Shown here: one piece after another, positions 63,401 to 64,000 of the stretch
Layout of the letters: each line of letters starts with the position of its first letter
Numbering within the stretch: position 1 is the first letter of the stretch
Assembly: GCF_004000925.1 (NCBI RefSeq)
Contig: NZ_BIME01000006.1
Coordinates: forward strand, 186,001-250,000
Length of the DNA stretch: 64,000 bases
Direction: 5' to 3'
Source: Paenibacillus illinoisensis NBRC 15959
Lineage (GTDB): Bacteria > Bacillota > Bacilli > Paenibacillales > Paenibacillaceae
Notes under the pieces: generated by a model
Database searches by the model: none
What the model was told of the DNA's origin: nothing
Seen by the model: the letters and a program-made list of their open reading frames with translations, nothing else
Position numbers and translations under genes: made by a program

Positions 63401-63943
63401 CCGGATGAAGAGGGCAGCACGCTGCTGGCTGACGTGGTCTACCAGAAGGAATCCAGATGGAATGTGTATCAGGAAGAGACGTACCAGCTGTCCAAGCGGC
63501 TGAGCGGCATTACGTCGATCTGTTTTGTACTGAAGCAGAAGATTCATATCAAGGGCTTCTCATTCGAGCGTCAGAGTCGTGCATTTGAGCAAAATACAGC
63601 CGCTTCATGCGACCATCTCTACGGCGATACGTTCTCGATCCAGGATGAGTATGTAGAGGGGATCGGTAACAACGTGTCACTGGAGTTCGAAAACATGGAC
63701 TTTACGACAGAAGGCACGTCGAAGCTCGTCATCTATGGCTGCTCGCCGATTGATAAGAACACGATTCATATCCGCTTCGCAGGCGAAGATGGACAGAGCA
63801 ATCAGCTGGTCGAGTTCACGCACTCGGAAGGGTATGAGGAGCGGGTATTTGAGCTTGAACAGGTATCAGGCGAGCAAAAAGTAACCTTTATCTTCCTGCC
63901 GGGAAGTCAGTTTGACTTCGGATGGTTCCGGTTTGAGAAGTAA
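60485..63943 (+). CDS. GH2 beta-galactosidase-type enzyme with C-terminal CBM6-like modules
   Basis: A 1152-residue glycoside hydrolase of family 2 with no signal peptide, so apparently intracellular. The start at 60485 follows GAAAGTGAG (weak). The N-terminal sugar-binding and immunoglobulin-like domains (~1-285) precede the barrel with acid/base Glu381 (SIGNEIYD) and nucleophile Glu460 (GSETSS). A DUF4982-like and Ig-like part (~570-780) follows. The last ~240 residues contain two beta-sandwich modules resembling CBM6 (YGFITGGLYDYT, then VGFRNIDFGPYGSDTITIPIF; VSLEFENMDFTTEGTSKLVIYG). Substrate may be a beta-galactoside or another beta-linked sugar; the NSRWYSGAGIYRNVWL stretch is the general GH2 signature. 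Confidence 0.88.
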   Translation: MNQKKLFNDGWQFAKTKLDVTDPAGLAFEPVELPHDWLIYNTLDLYEDSMGWYRKTFPYTKDDQQLLLCFDGVYMNSSVYVNGQLVGEWKYGYSAFEHEITDALVEGDNEIIVKVVHQSPNSRWYSGAGIYRNVWLKTRDRNHIVTDGIYVSIKQQPAGWQVELDTELNIDQSAQLVHTIRYAGQVIATNTAAVTAAAGGDTAVTDRQQIVVENPKLWSTDEPNLYELVTELQVTDADQHVQTIESVSQRIGFRDIQLDPNEGFHLNGVKMKMNGVCEHHDLGALGAAFNLTALRRRFNLLREMGVNAIRTAHNMPAKEFMELADEMGMLIVSEAFDMWERSKTPYDYARFFPEWAHTDVKSWVKRDRNHPSLVMWSIGNEIYDTHADERGQEVTRMLMEYVLEFDPKGNAGITIGSNYMPWENAQKCADIVKLAGYNYAEKYYDKHHEEHPDWIIYGSETSSVVQSRGIYHFPFEQSILADDDEQCSALGNSTTSWGAKSAEYCILAERDRPYSLGQFLWTGFDYIGEPTPYHTKNSYFGQLDTATFPKDSYYIYQAAWTDYKKSPMVHLFPYWDFSPGQLIDVRVCSNAPKIELQLNGKTIGTYDIDHANGTQLVGWWKVPYEEGELKAIAYDENGEIIATDVQRSYTDAQKVRLQADKEQLQANGTDLIFVEIQVEDEVGNPVQNANNRVQVHVTGAGRLLGLDNGDSTDYDPYKGLSRRLFSGKLMAIIGATHEPGSIRIEVTSEGLQGAVAEFESKAVDGEVMSTSASAATQGQTVLTKNEERPVLTGRAQEIPLRKIEIISEAGQAFDPSIQEMVVTAKLYPENTSYRDIEWAVVNDAGIESNIAKVEANGLEVRVSALGDGEFRLRATSSNGTDKTKLISQLEFQATGLGTAYKDPYGFITGGLYDYTKGDVGNGNERGVATSRDGETHVGFRNIDFGPYGSDTITIPIFALSSEDYYLQIWEGMPDEEGSTLLADVVYQKESRWNVYQEETYQLSKRLSGITSICFVLKQKIHIKGFSFERQSRAFEQNTAASCDHLYGDTFSIQDEYVEGIGNNVSLEFENMDFTTEGTSKLVIYGCSPIDKNTIHIRFAGEDGQSNQLVEFTHSEGYEERVFELEQVSGEQKVTFIFLPGSQFDFGWFRFEK

Positions 63944-64000
63944 GTGGTTTTAAGAAACAGATGCTTCTATAGTAAAGAGTAAACTAAAGTGAAAATAGAT

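Noticed and set aside
1..64000. CRISPR arrays, tRNA and rRNA genes
   Set aside because: No regularly spaced short repeats and no tRNA TPsiC-arm (GGTTCGANTCC) or rRNA-like stretches were noticed, although a dedicated scan was not possible.

Overview
The window looks like a chromosomal segment of a low-to-moderate GC, Gram-positive, polysaccharide-degrading Paenibacillus-like bacterium. The reasons are strong AGGAGG-type ribosome binding sites, TTG and GTG starts, many GNAT enzymes, a WXG100-type toxin pair, a five-domain cyclodextrin glucanotransferase (CGTase), GH3/GH30/GH127/GH2 glycosidases and Bacillus-type regulators (LacI, AraC, PocR-AraC, LysR). No rRNA, tRNA, CRISPR array, complete transposon or prophage was seen. 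Genus assignment is inference; no search was run.

Layout. 1-7.1 kb: the end of a DUF4132 gene, then secreted or anchored GH3 and GH30 beta-glucan-type hydrolases. 7.2-13.1 kb: small genes (GNAT, formate/nitrite channel, a HEAT and colicin-immunity-like operon, a frameshifted YogA-like dehydrogenase with a divergent LysR gene, a SUKH protein). 13.1-17.4 kb: a PocR-AraC regulator divergent from glycerol dehydrogenase and dihydroxyacetone kinase, a compact glycerol-to-DHAP route. 17.6-30.1 kb: AlaX, a cysteine-rich protein, and an accessory region with two WXG100 polymorphic toxins that share their first ~285 residues but carry different C-terminal effectors (EndoU-type nuclease; HExxH zincin), each with a following immunity-type gene. 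This region also holds a ~64-bp direct repeat, a deleted copy of nfi, other coding remnants, an SPFH protein and intact nfi.

30.2-43.7 kb: LysR with butanediol-type dehydrogenase, AraC with a GH127/146 beta-L-arabinofuranosidase, a Uma2 protein, a three-gene membrane/vWA/TelA stress operon with an ECF-sigma-like promoter, and TetR with an SDR. 43.8-59.2 kb: a starch/cyclodextrin locus made of a LacI-type regulator, binding protein and two permeases (no ATPase gene), MFS transporter, secreted CGTase and cytoplasmic GH13_20 cyclomaltodextrinase. Together they suggest extracellular conversion of starch to cyclodextrins, import, and intracellular ring opening. Between CGTase and cyclomaltodextrinase sits an unexplained three-gene operon: an esterase with an Ig-like and a sugar-binding-like tail, a BtrH-like acyltransferase fused to an acyl carrier domain, and an AMP-forming acyl ligase. 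59.5-63.9 kb: a secreted paralog of the 41.3-kb gene and a large GH2 enzyme.

The strongest candidate for an undescribed system is the esterase / BtrH-ACP / ligase operon. The twin swapped-C-terminus toxin loci are second.
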